36,355 nt of DNA from a virus. The stretch covers positions 1-36,355 of the IMG/VR virus record IMGVR_UViG_3300045996_000441; one strand, given 5' to 3'. Below are positions 1 through 5,834 of the stretch, in pieces. The translations under genes and the position numbers were made by a program. Position 1 is the stretch's first letter, and the number at the start of each line of letters is the position of its first letter. Under the pieces are notes generated by a model. It was not told the DNA's origin and did no database searches. It saw only the letters and a list, made by a program, of their open reading frames with translations.

Positions 1-46
1 TGAGGGTGCTGCGGTAGTCGTACCGCGCTTTGCGTTTTGTGGTCAT
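1..46 (-). CDS. Partial hypothetical protein, N-terminus only
   Basis: This reading frame starts with ATG at 46 and runs off the left edge of the window after 15 codons (MTTKRKARYDYRSTL). Its ATG overlaps the TGA of the upstream gene in an ATGA arrangement, the same coupling used through this minus-strand operon, so it is probably the next real gene. The visible part is very basic. Function cannot be judged from so few residues. Confidence 0.5.
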   Translation of the reverse strand, partial: MTTKRKARYDYRSTL

Positions 47-507
47 TTGAAAGGCCCCCATGCTTTTACGACCGCTTCGTATAGCAAGTGGTTAGCAGTC
101 AGGTCGAGAAATCCGGACGCGCGCAGCGCGCCGGACAGGTTGTGCAGCGCCTCGCCCATCGCTTCAATCTGTGCGTCGCGGCGCTTTTGCTTCGCTTCCA
201 GTTCGTCCACTCGGCTAACCAGCCGACCGAAATAGGTTGCACGATCGCGCCAGTTCGGCACGAACCCGTCAAGCTCGCCGACGTGAAATCCGCCACGGCA
301 ACCACGACCGGTCAAATCGATCAGCGCGGTTTGCGGGCCGTAGCGTTTACAATACGCTTCGTACGCCTCCAGATGGATAGGCCACGGAATATCCATGCGT
401 GCGCCACGTTCCATTTGCACAGGTGCGCGCCATGTTGCGGCGGCTTCCTCGCTGTACGCTTCGGCGATTATCTCGCGGTCGGTCCGCTTGTCGTCTGCCA
501 TGGTCAT
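43..507 (-). CDS. Hypothetical protein with a predicted coiled coil
   Basis: A 154-residue protein of unknown function. I chose ATG 507 because it forms an ATGA overlap with the stop of the preceding gene; the open frame extends further upstream only as read-through of that gene. The N-terminal half is acidic and contains a Trp/Pro-rich stretch (residues about 38-50). Residues about 85-125 (GRLVSRVDELEAKQKRRDAQ and onward) are heptad-like and probably form a coiled coil, suggesting an oligomer. It is the fifth gene of a minus-strand operon that starts at 1640. I recognise no family. Confidence 0.75.
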   Translation of the reverse strand: MTMADDKRTDREIIAEAYSEEAAATWRAPVQMERGARMDIPWPIHLEAYEAYCKRYGPQTALIDLTGRGCRGGFHVGELDGFVPNWRDRATYFGRLVSRVDELEAKQKRRDAQIEAMGEALHNLSGALRASGFLDLTANHLLYEAVVKAWGPFK

Positions 508-986
508 TCCCCATACCTGAACGTGTAGCCCTTGACGCTCTTGTAGCCCGCTACGCCGCGCAAGTGCTTGCTGAGTTGTGATTGATTGATGCCTAGTTCG
601 TCCGCTGCGTCTTGCTGCGATCGGTAGGTTTTGCCGTTGCTGCATGTCAGCATACGCGCCATTGTCGTAACGTCGCGGCCGATGCGGTTGCATATCGGCG
701 ACATGTCGCGGACCATAACGGCTTTCTTGTTCAGCATTTCGGACATGTCACCCGTTGCCATGACGGACAGCATTAGCACGGTGCTATCCGGCTGAACGGT
801 TTTAAGCCATTCGCTGTTGCGTCTTGCGTCCGGTGCGGTAAACACGTCGCGTAGCAAGCATGCGCCGACGTACACCGTTACGGGCGGTTCGCCCGGTGCG
901 CCTGCTACGCTGTGCGTGTACATGCACCACAGCTTGCGGTGCTGTTCGATCGTGCCGCTTAGGGTGAGTGGGCTGTACAGGGTCAC
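504..986 (-). CDS. NUMOD-type helix-turn-helix protein, possible degenerate GIY-YIG
   Basis: A 160-residue protein read from a GTG start that overlaps the upstream TGA (GTGA). The C-terminal ~48 residues (about 112-160) show a NUMOD-like DNA-binding module: a short beta strand with C-S-N-G-K-x-Y, then a helix-turn-helix (SQQDAADELGINQSQLSKHL) and a closing strand ending G-Y-x-F. NUMOD modules commonly accompany GIY-YIG or HNH homing nucleases. The N-terminal half has a spaced Tyr (MYTHS) and VYVG that loosely recall GIY-YIG, and a late Asn (CNR), but I see no convincing catalytic Glu. It may therefore be a DNA-binding regulator rather than an active nuclease; that reading is inference. Confidence 0.75.
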   Translation of the reverse strand: MTLYSPLTLSGTIEQHRKLWCMYTHSVAGAPGEPPVTVYVGACLLRDVFTAPDARRNSEWLKTVQPDSTVLMLSVMATGDMSEMLNKKAVMVRDMSPICNRIGRDVTTMARMLTCSNGKTYRSQQDAADELGINQSQLSKHLRGVAGYKSVKGYTFRYGE

Positions 987-1252
987 GCGTCCAATTCCTC
1001 GATGATGTCGCGGGCTTCATTCTGCGCGCTCTGCCACTCCGACCCGAATTTAGGCGGGAGCGTCGCCAAGCGTCGGACCAGCGCGATGCACTTAGTGTCT
1101 GCGTTCAAAGCCCTAGCGATCCGCTCGGCCATTGCTTGCGCGTCCTGTGCGGGCGTGTCGATCGTGCAGATTGATCCGTCCGGGCCGTCAACGCACCAAA
1201 CGTCGCGGGTCGGGTCGTTCATGTCGTCGGTCGTTACGGCTAGGTACGTCAT
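983..1252 (-). CDS. Hypothetical protein
   Basis: An 89-residue protein of unknown function. ATG 1252 is preferred over upstream in-frame starts because it lies 2 bases after the stop of the preceding small gene and follows a GGGAG ribosome-binding sequence embedded in that gene's end. Its own stop overlaps the GTG of the next gene. The sequence has a compact N-terminal beta-like segment with W-C-V-D-G-P-D-G and an acidic helical C-terminus (ARDIIEELDA). No domain is recognised. Confidence 0.75.
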   Translation of the reverse strand: MTYLAVTTDDMNDPTRDVWCVDGPDGSICTIDTPAQDAQAMAERIARALNADTKCIALVRRLATLPPKFGSEWQSAQNEARDIIEELDA

Positions 1253-1254
1253 GG

Positions 1255-1431
1255 TCAATACTCCCAAGGCTGTAGCGGCTTGCGCGGCTCGGTGTGCAGC
1301 GCGGGCGGTGGCGGGCTCTGAGGGCCTGTCAGGGCGCACAGGACGCAATACGGCTCGCTATGGGCAAAGCAGGGCGTCGCGTCGCTCGCTAGCAGGCGGG
1401 CGGTCTGGCGCGTGTCGGCGGGGCGGTTCAT
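1255..1431 (-). CDS. Small hypothetical protein with cysteine pair
   Basis: A 58-residue frame whose ATG (1431) forms an ATGA overlap with the previous gene and whose TGA lies two bases before the next ATG, so it fits exactly between two genes. The sequence contains three cysteines (C at about 21, then C-V-L-C in residues 29-32) and a Pro-rich C-terminal third. The CxxC could bind a metal, but a second matching pair is absent. No family recognised. Position and coupling, rather than similarity, support it. Confidence 0.65.
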   Translation of the reverse strand: MNRPADTRQTARLLASDATPCFAHSEPYCVLCALTGPQSPPPPALHTEPRKPLQPWEY

Positions 1432-1640
1432 GCTTGCCTCGCGTAAGCTGCGGCGATCTTGGCGCGCATTTCCGTTCCGCCGCGGTTGTCGAGCGTGAAC
1501 GGACCGAAGCCGCGTTGCTTATCGCCCGGCTTGCGCGCCATTACGTTACCGCTCGGTGCGATCCCTGCAAACTCGACCTCGCCGTATCCGCGGATCGACG
1601 TGCGGAATTCCATCGCCAAAGCCCGGTCAACCTGTTTCAT
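1428..1640 (-). CDS. Hypothetical protein, first gene of the left operon
   Basis: A 70-residue protein beginning at ATG 1640, preceded by GGAAAGGA, a good ribosome-binding site. The frame is open further upstream, but that part is read-through of an AT-rich control region and overlaps the predicted promoter at 1662-1690. The protein is basic and Gly-rich, with R-G-Y-G-E-V-E-F and a phenylalanine/glycine stretch (KQRGFGPFTLDNRGG). It is promoter-proximal in a minus-strand operon of at least six genes. Function unknown. Confidence 0.75.
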   Translation of the reverse strand: MKQVDRALAMEFRTSIRGYGEVEFAGIAPSGNVMARKPGDKQRGFGPFTLDNRGGTEMRAKIAAAYARQA

Positions 1641-1661
1641 TGTGCGTTCCTTTCCGAGCGG

Positions 1662-1690
1662 TTCGTACGTTACGCAATACGTGTTGTCAA
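1662..1690 (-). promoter_or_regulatory. Promoter P0, sigma-70-like, for the operon starting at 1640
   Basis: On the minus strand TTGACA (1690-1685), a 17-base spacer and TACGAA (1667-1662) precede the first gene. The predicted +1 is near 1655, giving a leader of about 15 bases with a GGAAAGGA site. Spacing and -10 form match the other seven minus-strand promoters, but the internal TTTGAC seen in most of them is missing. Confidence 0.6.
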
Positions 1691-1714
1691 GGGGTGTTTT
1701 AGTATGTGGTGAGA

Positions 1715-1930
1715 ATGTATTAGCGGTACGTATTATATCGTTGCGGTCCGTTCGGTTCGTATAATACATTTTTGTCGTTACGTGATGTTAAGTAGTTTTT
1801 TCTATTAGGGACATTAAAAAGTATATAAAAGTATAGTATATATATAATATATTAAGTAGTAATAGTATAAGATGGAATATATTTCCCCCTAGGTTAGAAA
1901 AAAACTGCAATACATCGGCATGTATTAGCG
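1715..1930. other. AT-rich control region with repeated ATGTATT heptamers, candidate origin
   Basis: This stretch between two co-directional minus-strand genes is far more AT-rich than the rest of the window, with long TA runs around 1817-1860. The 11-mer ATGTATTAGCG occurs as a direct repeat at both ends (1715-1725 and 1920-1930). The heptamer ATGTATT or its complement occurs four times (1715, 1763, 1909, 1920). The last two form an inverted repeat around CGGC. Iteron-like repeats plus an AT-rich segment fit a replication origin or a regulator-binding region. I see no gene in it. Confidence 0.45.
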
Positions 1931-2167
1931 TTGAGGGTCGTCCAAAGCGGCTCGCAACGGCTCGCCAGTCCGCGTTACGCGCTTAATGGCGAATTCCGCG
2001 CCGTCCTCCGGGACCGCAACGGTAACGTCACCGTCGCACCAATCGGCATGCGCAACCAACGTATCCGCCAGCCGGGCGAGAACCCGAGCGGCCGAACGCA
2101 ACGCGCCGTCCTGCGCATAGGTGCGCGCAAGCTCGGTCTGTTCGGTGAATGTGTCGTGCATGTTCAT
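1925..2167 (-). CDS. Hypothetical protein
   Basis: An 80-residue acidic protein of unknown function, last gene of the operon that starts at 2809. ATG 2167 overlaps the stop of the Rmf-like gene (ATGA); a second ATG lies two codons later. The N-terminal half is an Ala-rich amphipathic helix (ARTYAQDGALRSAARVLARL), the C-terminal half mixed beta (GDVTVAVPEDGAEFAIKRV). The stop codon abuts the repeat that bounds the AT-rich region. Confidence 0.7.
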   Translation of the reverse strand: MNMHDTFTEQTELARTYAQDGALRSAARVLARLADTLVAHADWCDGDVTVAVPEDGAEFAIKRVTRTGEPLRAALDDPQR

Positions 2168-2301
2168 GAGTAAAACTCGCTTTCTTCGTGGTCATCCCGT
2201 TCCGCATCGTTCCAGCCGTTACGCCAGTCTTGCGACGCGTTCGGATCGTGCGGCAGATTTGCGCGCCGTGCGTTCCATCCTGCTTCGTATTCTTTGGTCA
2301 T
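2164..2301 (-). CDS. Rmf-like small protein (ribosome modulation factor family)
   Basis: A 45-residue protein coupled by ATGA overlaps on both sides. The pattern E-Y-E-A-G-W-N-A-R-R, then P-N, then D-W-R-N-G-W-N-D-A-E (residues 5-34) matches the layout of ribosome modulation factor and related phage/plasmid proteins: a first helix with G-x-x-A, a Pro/Asn turn and a second helix W-x-x-G-W-x-x-A. Rmf dimerises and inactivates ribosomes in stationary phase. A phage copy could modulate host translation, but this is inferred from a short pattern. The C-terminus is acidic, unlike basic bacterial Rmf. Confidence 0.6.
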   Translation of the reverse strand: MTKEYEAGWNARRANLPHDPNASQDWRNGWNDAERDDHEESEFYS

Positions 2302-2603
2302 TGCGATAGCTCCCTAGGCAGGCCCCATTGTTCGCGCAGAGCGCGCGAGCCGGGGTGTTGAAGTCGATCGCGCATTTGATCCTTTAGGAGATCGATGTAG
2401 CGCTGTGCGCAGTTGATGGCGTCGGCGCGCTCTGCATATGCGCGACCCTGTAGCTGTTTGGTCTGCGCCCGTCCCGGACCGTTGTAGCGGTAAATCGGTA
2501 CGTGTGGGTACGCAGGGTTGCGCCCGCGCTTGACCGCATCGGCGCGATAATGGCCGTACGCTGCGTTTACTGCGGTGTCGAGTTGTTCAGGTGTGAGGGG
2601 CAT
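2298..2603 (-). CDS. Hypothetical protein
   Basis: A 101-residue basic protein starting at ATG 2603 after a GGAG site that sits directly behind the preceding stop. It begins with a helical segment (PLTPEQLDTAVNAAYGHYRA), followed by a Tyr/Pro-rich middle and a helical region rich in Arg, Gln and Ala (residues 50-85). It is co-transcribed and coupled to the Rmf-like gene. No known domain is seen. Confidence 0.75.
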   Translation of the reverse strand: MPLTPEQLDTAVNAAYGHYRADAVKRGRNPAYPHVPIYRYNGPGRAQTKQLQGRAYAERADAINCAQRYIDLLKDQMRDRLQHPGSRALREQWGLPRELSQ

Positions 2604-2614
2604 GTGCGTTGCTC

Positions 2615-2809
2615 CTATAGGTAAGAAATCTGCGAGGCTTCGGCGCCGTTATCGATCAGTTCGGCTTTACCTTCCTTGATCGAATTGACACCGTACACCG
2701 TGAAAATCTCACCGTCGTACAGACCGATCACGGTAAATGGTGCGGTTTCGTCGCGCGAACCGTACTCGGCTTCCATGGCGTCACTGTCTGCGATGATGAA
2801 CGTTTCCAT
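2615..2809 (-). CDS. Small acidic hypothetical protein, probably leaderless mRNA
   Basis: A 64-residue acidic protein with a compact alpha/beta look (FTVIGLYDGEIFTVYGVNS). ATG 2809 lies exactly at the predicted transcription start of promoter P1 (6 bases after the -10), so its mRNA should have no 5' leader; no Shine-Dalgarno is visible because the promoter itself occupies that space. It heads a four-gene operon (2809 to 1925). Function unknown. Confidence 0.75.
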   Translation of the reverse strand: METFIIADSDAMEAEYGSRDETAPFTVIGLYDGEIFTVYGVNSIKEGKAELIDNGAEASQISYL

Positions 2810-2815
2810 ACGTTT

Positions 2816-2844
2816 GGTCTAGACGCGTCAAACCAGTCTGTCAA
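2816..2844 (-). promoter_or_regulatory. Promoter P1 with internal TTTGAC
   Basis: Minus strand: TTGACA (2844-2839), 17 bases, TAGACC (2821-2816). The spacer contains a second TTTGAC starting 12 bases after the first T of the -35 box. The predicted +1 is 2809, the A of the downstream ATG. The stop codon of the upstream gene (2828-2830) lies inside the internal TTTGAC. Confidence 0.75.
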
Positions 2845-3010
2845 GCGCTTCGTCAAATGAATTGCACACACCGAAGCGAAAATCCGGCATGCGAGTTGTC
2901 CAGCGCCAGCCGAGTTTGTCAAACCATATCATGCCGCGCATGTGGTTCCCTTGCCATACGTACACGCCTGTCAGGTGGCGCAGCGGGGCTAGGACGACGT
3001 TGGGGCGCAT
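2828..3010 (-). CDS. Hypothetical protein
   Basis: A 60-residue protein, last of the operon that starts at 4561. ATG 3010 overlaps the end of the preceding 43-residue gene by 22 bases; ATG codons at residues 24 and 27 are alternatives, so the start is uncertain. It is rich in Trp and Phe (YVWQGNHMRGMIWFDKLGWR) and ends in a small helix (NSFDEALDRLV). Its stop codon falls within promoter P1. No family recognised. Confidence 0.6.
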   Translation of the reverse strand: MRPNVVLAPLRHLTGVYVWQGNHMRGMIWFDKLGWRWTTRMPDFRFGVCNSFDEALDRLV

Positions 3011-3120
3011 GTTTTGTACTCTACGCGGTTCAGGTGCGGAAAATACATAGCGCTTATGACACCGCGTTTGATCATCGGCAGCATAATCACGTTATGGATG
3101 CGGAGGGTGTATCGGGTCAT
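2989..3120 (-). CDS. Small hypothetical protein
   Basis: A 43-residue frame supported mainly by translation signals: GGAGG lies 8 bases before ATG 3120, and the start is one base after the TAA of the previous gene, a spacing typical of this operon. The peptide is basic and moderately hydrophobic (IHNVIMLPMIKRGVISAMYF), possibly one amphipathic helix. It overlaps the next gene in another frame. Function unknown. Confidence 0.55.
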   Translation of the reverse strand: MTRYTLRIHNVIMLPMIKRGVISAMYFPHLNRVEYKTCAPTSS

Positions 3121-3121
3121 G

Positions 3122-3451
3122 TTAAATCCTCCGCAATTTAGGCAATCGCCATGCTGGTGACGTTGACGGCATGTCCGCGCCGTTAAACTCGCTGGATAAA
3201 AGCTTGCCGAACTCCGCAGCGTGCATGCGCGTGCGAGGGTCTAACGCGGCTTCCCAACGGATTGCCCACGGCATCGGGTCGCACGGATCGTTGTCGAGTG
3301 CGATAGGGCGCCCAAGCGATCCGTACTGACCGCGCATGGCGTGTTTGATGACGGCGCGTTGAATCGGTCCGTCCGCGCGCTCTAGCAGGGTTGAGCCCCA
3401 TAGATAGCGGCTGATCGGCTCGGGTACGTCGTCGCATGGATCGTCAGTCAT
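3122..3451 (-). CDS. Hypothetical protein
   Basis: A 109-residue protein starting at ATG 3451, overlapping the previous stop in ATGA. It contains two D-P-C-D motifs (residues about 4-7 and 55-58) and a Trp-rich C-terminal part ending in a basic tail (LPKLRRI). The paired cysteines in acidic D-P-C-D contexts are unusual and might bind a metal or form a disulfide, but no family is recognised. It sits mid-operon between unknown genes. Confidence 0.75.
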   Translation of the reverse strand: MTDDPCDDVPEPISRYLWGSTLLERADGPIQRAVIKHAMRGQYGSLGRPIALDNDPCDPMPWAIRWEAALDPRTRMHAAEFGKLLSSEFNGADMPSTSPAWRLPKLRRI

Positions 3452-3822
3452 TTAAAATACTCCGCGATCTTGGCGGCAATCGACGCGCTAAGCGGATCGT
3501 TCGCGCCGTCGAACAGGTCGGAAAGGTGGCGTAATTCTTCGTCGGTGAATGTGATTGGGCTCCGTCCGCGTAATGCGTGCTGTTGGGCTGCGAACGCGGC
3601 GCTACGCTCTTTGAAGGTCGGTTTGTATTTATGAATACGCGCTTGTATCGCGTTGATCCGCTGTTGCAGCATGAAGCTGCCGAAAGTGTGACCGACGTAC
3701 GTTTGCGCTCGCTTGCCGCGCATTAGATGGTTGTGGATAGCGTCACGTTCCCGATGCCACGTCCAACCGAACGGTTTGCCCGGTACGTTGTCGTAACCGC
3801 GACCTAACCAATTCTCAGTCAT
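3448..3822 (-). CDS. Hypothetical basic protein
   Basis: A 124-residue protein. I chose ATG 3822 (MTENWLGRGY) because it overlaps the preceding gene's end by 8 bases; the open frame upstream is inside that gene. It is rich in His, Arg and Gln, with a predicted helix at residues about 50-85 and a C-terminal helical segment (DEELRHLSDLFDGAND) followed by SASIAAKIAEYF. The basic middle might contact nucleic acid, but no known fold is recognised. Confidence 0.75.
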   Translation of the reverse strand: MTENWLGRGYDNVPGKPFGWTWHRERDAIHNHLMRGKRAQTYVGHTFGSFMLQQRINAIQARIHKYKPTFKERSAAFAAQQHALRGRSPITFTDEELRHLSDLFDGANDPLSASIAAKIAEYFK

Positions 3823-4141
3823 CGCGGTTTCTCCAATCGGTACGGGGCGCGACAATCCGCGCAACAACATCGTCGTTTGACAGGATATGCAACGACATGC
3901 GTCCGGGCGGCAACTCCTGATCGGCCGGGACGGTTAGCTTTGCATGGCTGTAGTACGCGAACTGATAGCGCATATCGTCCATATAGCGACGGCACGCCCA
4001 TTGCACCGGTTCGACCATCGCCAGCGCGGCACGCTCCGTATCGAACGGACCACATAGCCAAGCGGTGCGCTGGTTCGCCGTGCCGGGGTCGATACGTGCT
4101 GTGACGTACCATGCGGTCAGTTTGCTAGGGCGCCGGGGCAT
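3815..4141 (-). CDS. Hypothetical protein
   Basis: A 108-residue protein with a basic start (MPRRPSKL) followed by beta-like segments (WYVTARIDPG, TAWLCGPFDTERAALAMV) and a C-terminal strand region. It begins one base after the TAA of the upstream gene, and its stop overlaps the next start. The layout resembles the small single-domain alpha/beta proteins common in phage early regions. Function unknown. Confidence 0.75.
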   Translation of the reverse strand: MPRRPSKLTAWYVTARIDPGTANQRTAWLCGPFDTERAALAMVEPVQWACRRYMDDMRYQFAYYSHAKLTVPADQELPPGRMSLHILSNDDVVARIVAPRTDWRNRDD

Positions 4142-4142
4142 G

Positions 4143-4358
4143 TTAGACGACTCGCGTTACGCTGTACGGCGTGGTCGGATGCTTTTCGTTCATGTAGCAC
4201 TTGACGAATTCCGCTTCGTCGCGGTTGAACACGTCGAGCCGTGTTGCATCGCCTTTGCCGTCCGCGACAAGTTGCGCGCCATAGTCGCACATTTCGATTA
4301 GACCGCGCTCGCCGTCGTCTGACCAGCGTATGTTGTCGTAGAACCGGTTGACGGTCAT
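4143..4358 (-). CDS. Hypothetical protein
   Basis: A 71-residue acidic protein, second gene of the 4561 operon, coupled by ATGA to the first. Residues 1-30 are rich in Asp, Trp and Tyr, then a helix (NRDEAEFVKCYMNEKH) precedes a short C-terminal strand (YSVTRVV). No domain is recognised. Confidence 0.75.
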   Translation of the reverse strand: MTVNRFYDNIRWSDDGERGLIEMCDYGAQLVADGKGDATRLDVFNRDEAEFVKCYMNEKHPTTPYSVTRVV

Positions 4359-4561
4359 AACTCAATCCTCTTGATGATGCGTTCTGCGGCTTCGAACCCC
4401 TCACGCAAGGTCGTTGTGATTTCCCCGTTATCCGCAAACGATCCGTCGTTGCGCCGTACTTCGACTTCCCAACCGGGGCGGCGGTTGCGCTTCGATATCG
4501 TGGCGTAATGGTCCGCGCTGTTCAGTCGGTGATAACCGGCTATGACCTTTTCGCGTTGCAT
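4355..4561 (-). CDS. Hypothetical protein, first gene of the operon
   Basis: A 68-residue protein. ATG 4561 follows GGAG at a good distance and lies about 20 bases downstream of the predicted +1 of promoter P2; a GTG further upstream would be inside the promoter and is rejected. The sequence looks like a small beta-rich domain (YATISKRNRRPGWEVEVRRN) with a C-terminal helix (LREGFEAAERIIKRIEL). It may be distantly related to the 35318-35524 protein, which has the same promoter, leader and size, but I cannot show homology by eye. Confidence 0.75.
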   Translation of the reverse strand: MQREKVIAGYHRLNSADHYATISKRNRRPGWEVEVRRNDGSFADNGEITTTLREGFEAAERIIKRIEL

Positions 4562-4588
4562 GGTCAGGTACTCCGTGTTGATGATCAA

Positions 4589-4617
4589 TCGGTACACCGG
4601 TCAAACTGGTCTGTCAA
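4589..4617 (-). promoter_or_regulatory. Promoter P2 with internal TTTGAC
   Basis: Minus strand: TTGACA (4617-4612), 17 bases, TACCGA (4594-4589), with a second TTTGAC inside the spacer (4605-4600). Six bases later the predicted transcript starts at 4582 with ATCAACACGG, followed by GGAG and ATG 4561. The same start sequence occurs at P3, P4 and P7. Confidence 0.8.
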
Positions 4618-4632
4618 ACGAAAACGTGACGA

Positions 4633-4662
4633 TTGACCGCCCGCACCGCCTCGGGGTATATC
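4633..4662 (+). promoter_or_regulatory. Possible promoter for the packaging and virion operon
   Basis: TTGACC (4633-4638), 18 bases, TATATC (4657-4662) just before the small terminase gene. The predicted start of transcription is about 4 bases before ATG 4673, and no ribosome-binding site is seen, so translation may be nearly leaderless. It lies back to back with P2. Confidence 0.5.
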
Positions 4663-4672
4663 TCCGCACGTT

Positions 4673-5266
4673 ATGAACGCCGTAACCTTCATTTCTGCGT
4701 ACCGCTCGCTCCGCCCGGCCGAAAAGGCGTTCGTTGACGATTACGTACAGCGGTGCGAGCAAGAGGCGCTTGCACGTAACGAACGGATCGCGCTCGCGCT
4801 GCATCGGCCTGTCGAGCCCGACCCACGCGGCTATCTGCAAATGCCGATGGTCTGTGCCGCCATCGCCGAACGGATCACGCAGATTGCGGCCGATAGCGAG
4901 TTGAGCGTCAACCGCGTGATCCGGGAGATTGCGGCGATAGCGTTCAGCAGCATGGACGATTTTTGCGTCACGGATGAAGCGAGCGGACAAAAATACTTGT
5001 CGCTGTCCCAATGCACGCCCGAGCAAATGCGCGCCGTCGCCGGGGTCGAAATGACCGAAGGGCTGCGCGGTCGGCAACTCAAGATCAAGCTGCACAGCAA
5101 GCTTGACGCGCTCAAGATGCTGGCAACGTACGTCGGCGCGCTTGAGACGGACAATCCGCACTGGCGAGCCGAACAGGCAAAGCAGATAGGCGATAGCGCC
5201 GCGCTCCCGGCCGATATCAGCACGGAGGGCGCGGCGGATCGTTATGCGCGTTTGATCAATGGTTAG
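4673..5266 (+). CDS. terS: Terminase small subunit
   Basis: A 197-residue protein that should recognise phage DNA and hand it to the large terminase for packaging. The N-terminus (residues 8-27, SAYRSLRPAEKAFVDDYVQR) and the following helix are typical of small-terminase DNA-binding domains, with a partner-like helix MVCAAIAERITQIAADSELS. The C-terminal section L-K-I-K-L-H-S-K-L-D-A-L-K-M-L-A-T-Y-V-G (around residue 140) is the conserved oligomerisation region of this family. Position just before the large terminase agrees. It heads the virion operon; its end overlaps the convergent gene at 5256 by 11 bases. Confidence 0.85.
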   Translation: MNAVTFISAYRSLRPAEKAFVDDYVQRCEQEALARNERIALALHRPVEPDPRGYLQMPMVCAAIAERITQIAADSELSVNRVIREIAAIAFSSMDDFCVTDEASGQKYLSLSQCTPEQMRAVAGVEMTEGLRGRQLKIKLHSKLDALKMLATYVGALETDNPHWRAEQAKQIGDSAALPADISTEGAADRYARLING

Positions 5267-5507
5267 GGGTCAAGCGACCTTCGGCTTCGCGAATGATAGC
5301 CATCGCGTATTCTGCGTCTTCGTCCGATATTTCACCTTCGCTGATCGCAGACGGAAAAAGCCCGGCATATCGACCGTTAAAAAGTTCGGTTTGTATTTCT
5401 TGCCAGTCCATGCCGTTAGCTGTTTGTGCTTCGGCGAACTCAATCGCTTGTTCGCGCATCGTATGACGCGGGATCATGTTGCCAAATTGTGTAGGTACGT
5501 ATTCCAT
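5256..5507 (-). CDS. Hypothetical acidic protein, single-gene minus-strand cassette
   Basis: An 83-residue acidic protein inserted against the direction of the packaging genes. ATG 5507 is chosen because it follows GGAG and the ATCAACACGG leader of promoter P3; the longer open frame upstream runs through the promoter. The sequence is helical, with two Glu/Asp-rich stretches (SEGEISDEDAEYAMAIIREA). Its opposite orientation and own promoter mark it as a moron-like gene between the two terminase genes. Function unknown; acidic proteins of this size can be DNA mimics, but nothing specific supports that. Confidence 0.75.
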   Translation of the reverse strand: MEYVPTQFGNMIPRHTMREQAIEFAEAQTANGMDWQEIQTELFNGRYAGLFPSAISEGEISDEDAEYAMAIIREAEGRLTPNH

Positions 5508-5538
5508 TCTCGTAACTCCGTTCCGTGTTGATCGTTCG

Positions 5539-5567
5539 TCCGTACAGCAATCAAATAGGTGTGTCAA
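5539..5567 (-). promoter_or_regulatory. Promoter P3 with internal TTTGA
   Basis: Minus strand: TTGACA (5567-5562), 17 bases with internal TTTGA, TACGGA (5544-5539), then 6 bases to a predicted start at 5532 with ATCAACACGG. The -35 box directly abuts the ATG (5568) of the plus-strand gene on the other side. Confidence 0.75.
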
Positions 5568-5834
5568 ATGGTAAGTGAATTCGAACGACGCGCATGGGAC
5601 ACCCGGACCGATGCGGATAAAAACCCGCCTGCGTTGGCGCTCAAAATTGCGCTTGATGATATCGAGCGCGGCGAAATCGATCCGGTGCATATCATCGTTG
5701 TGCACGTGCAGCGAGACGACAAAGGCGAGTGGGTCGGATATTTGCAAGCGGGCGATCTATCGACCTTCGCCGTTGAAGGCGTCCTAGCGCGTGCTGCGCG
5801 GATCACCGCCGAGTCCGCGCGCTGTAGTGATTGA
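5568..5834 (+). CDS. Hypothetical protein upstream of the large terminase
   Basis: An 88-residue protein starting at ATG 5568; an earlier in-frame ATG three codons upstream is inside promoter P3 and less likely. The core has a beta hairpin (PVHIIVVHVQRDDKGEWVGY) followed by a helical C-terminus (VEGVLARAARITAESAR). Its stop overlaps the likely terminase start by 8 bases. Small proteins of this kind often lie between the terminase genes of siphoviruses, but I do not recognise a named family. Confidence 0.75.
   Translation: MVSEFERRAWDTRTDADKNPPALALKIALDDIERGEIDPVHIIVVHVQRDDKGEWVGYLQAGDLSTFAVEGVLARAARITAESARCSD

Noticed and set aside
1002-1712. 236-codon plus-strand frame in the left region
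   Set aside because: It spans several tightly coupled minus-strand genes with ATGA overlaps; its translation looks random.
4601-5161. Minus-strand 186-codon frame opposite the small terminase
   Set aside because: Antisense shadow; the terminase motifs are on the plus strand.
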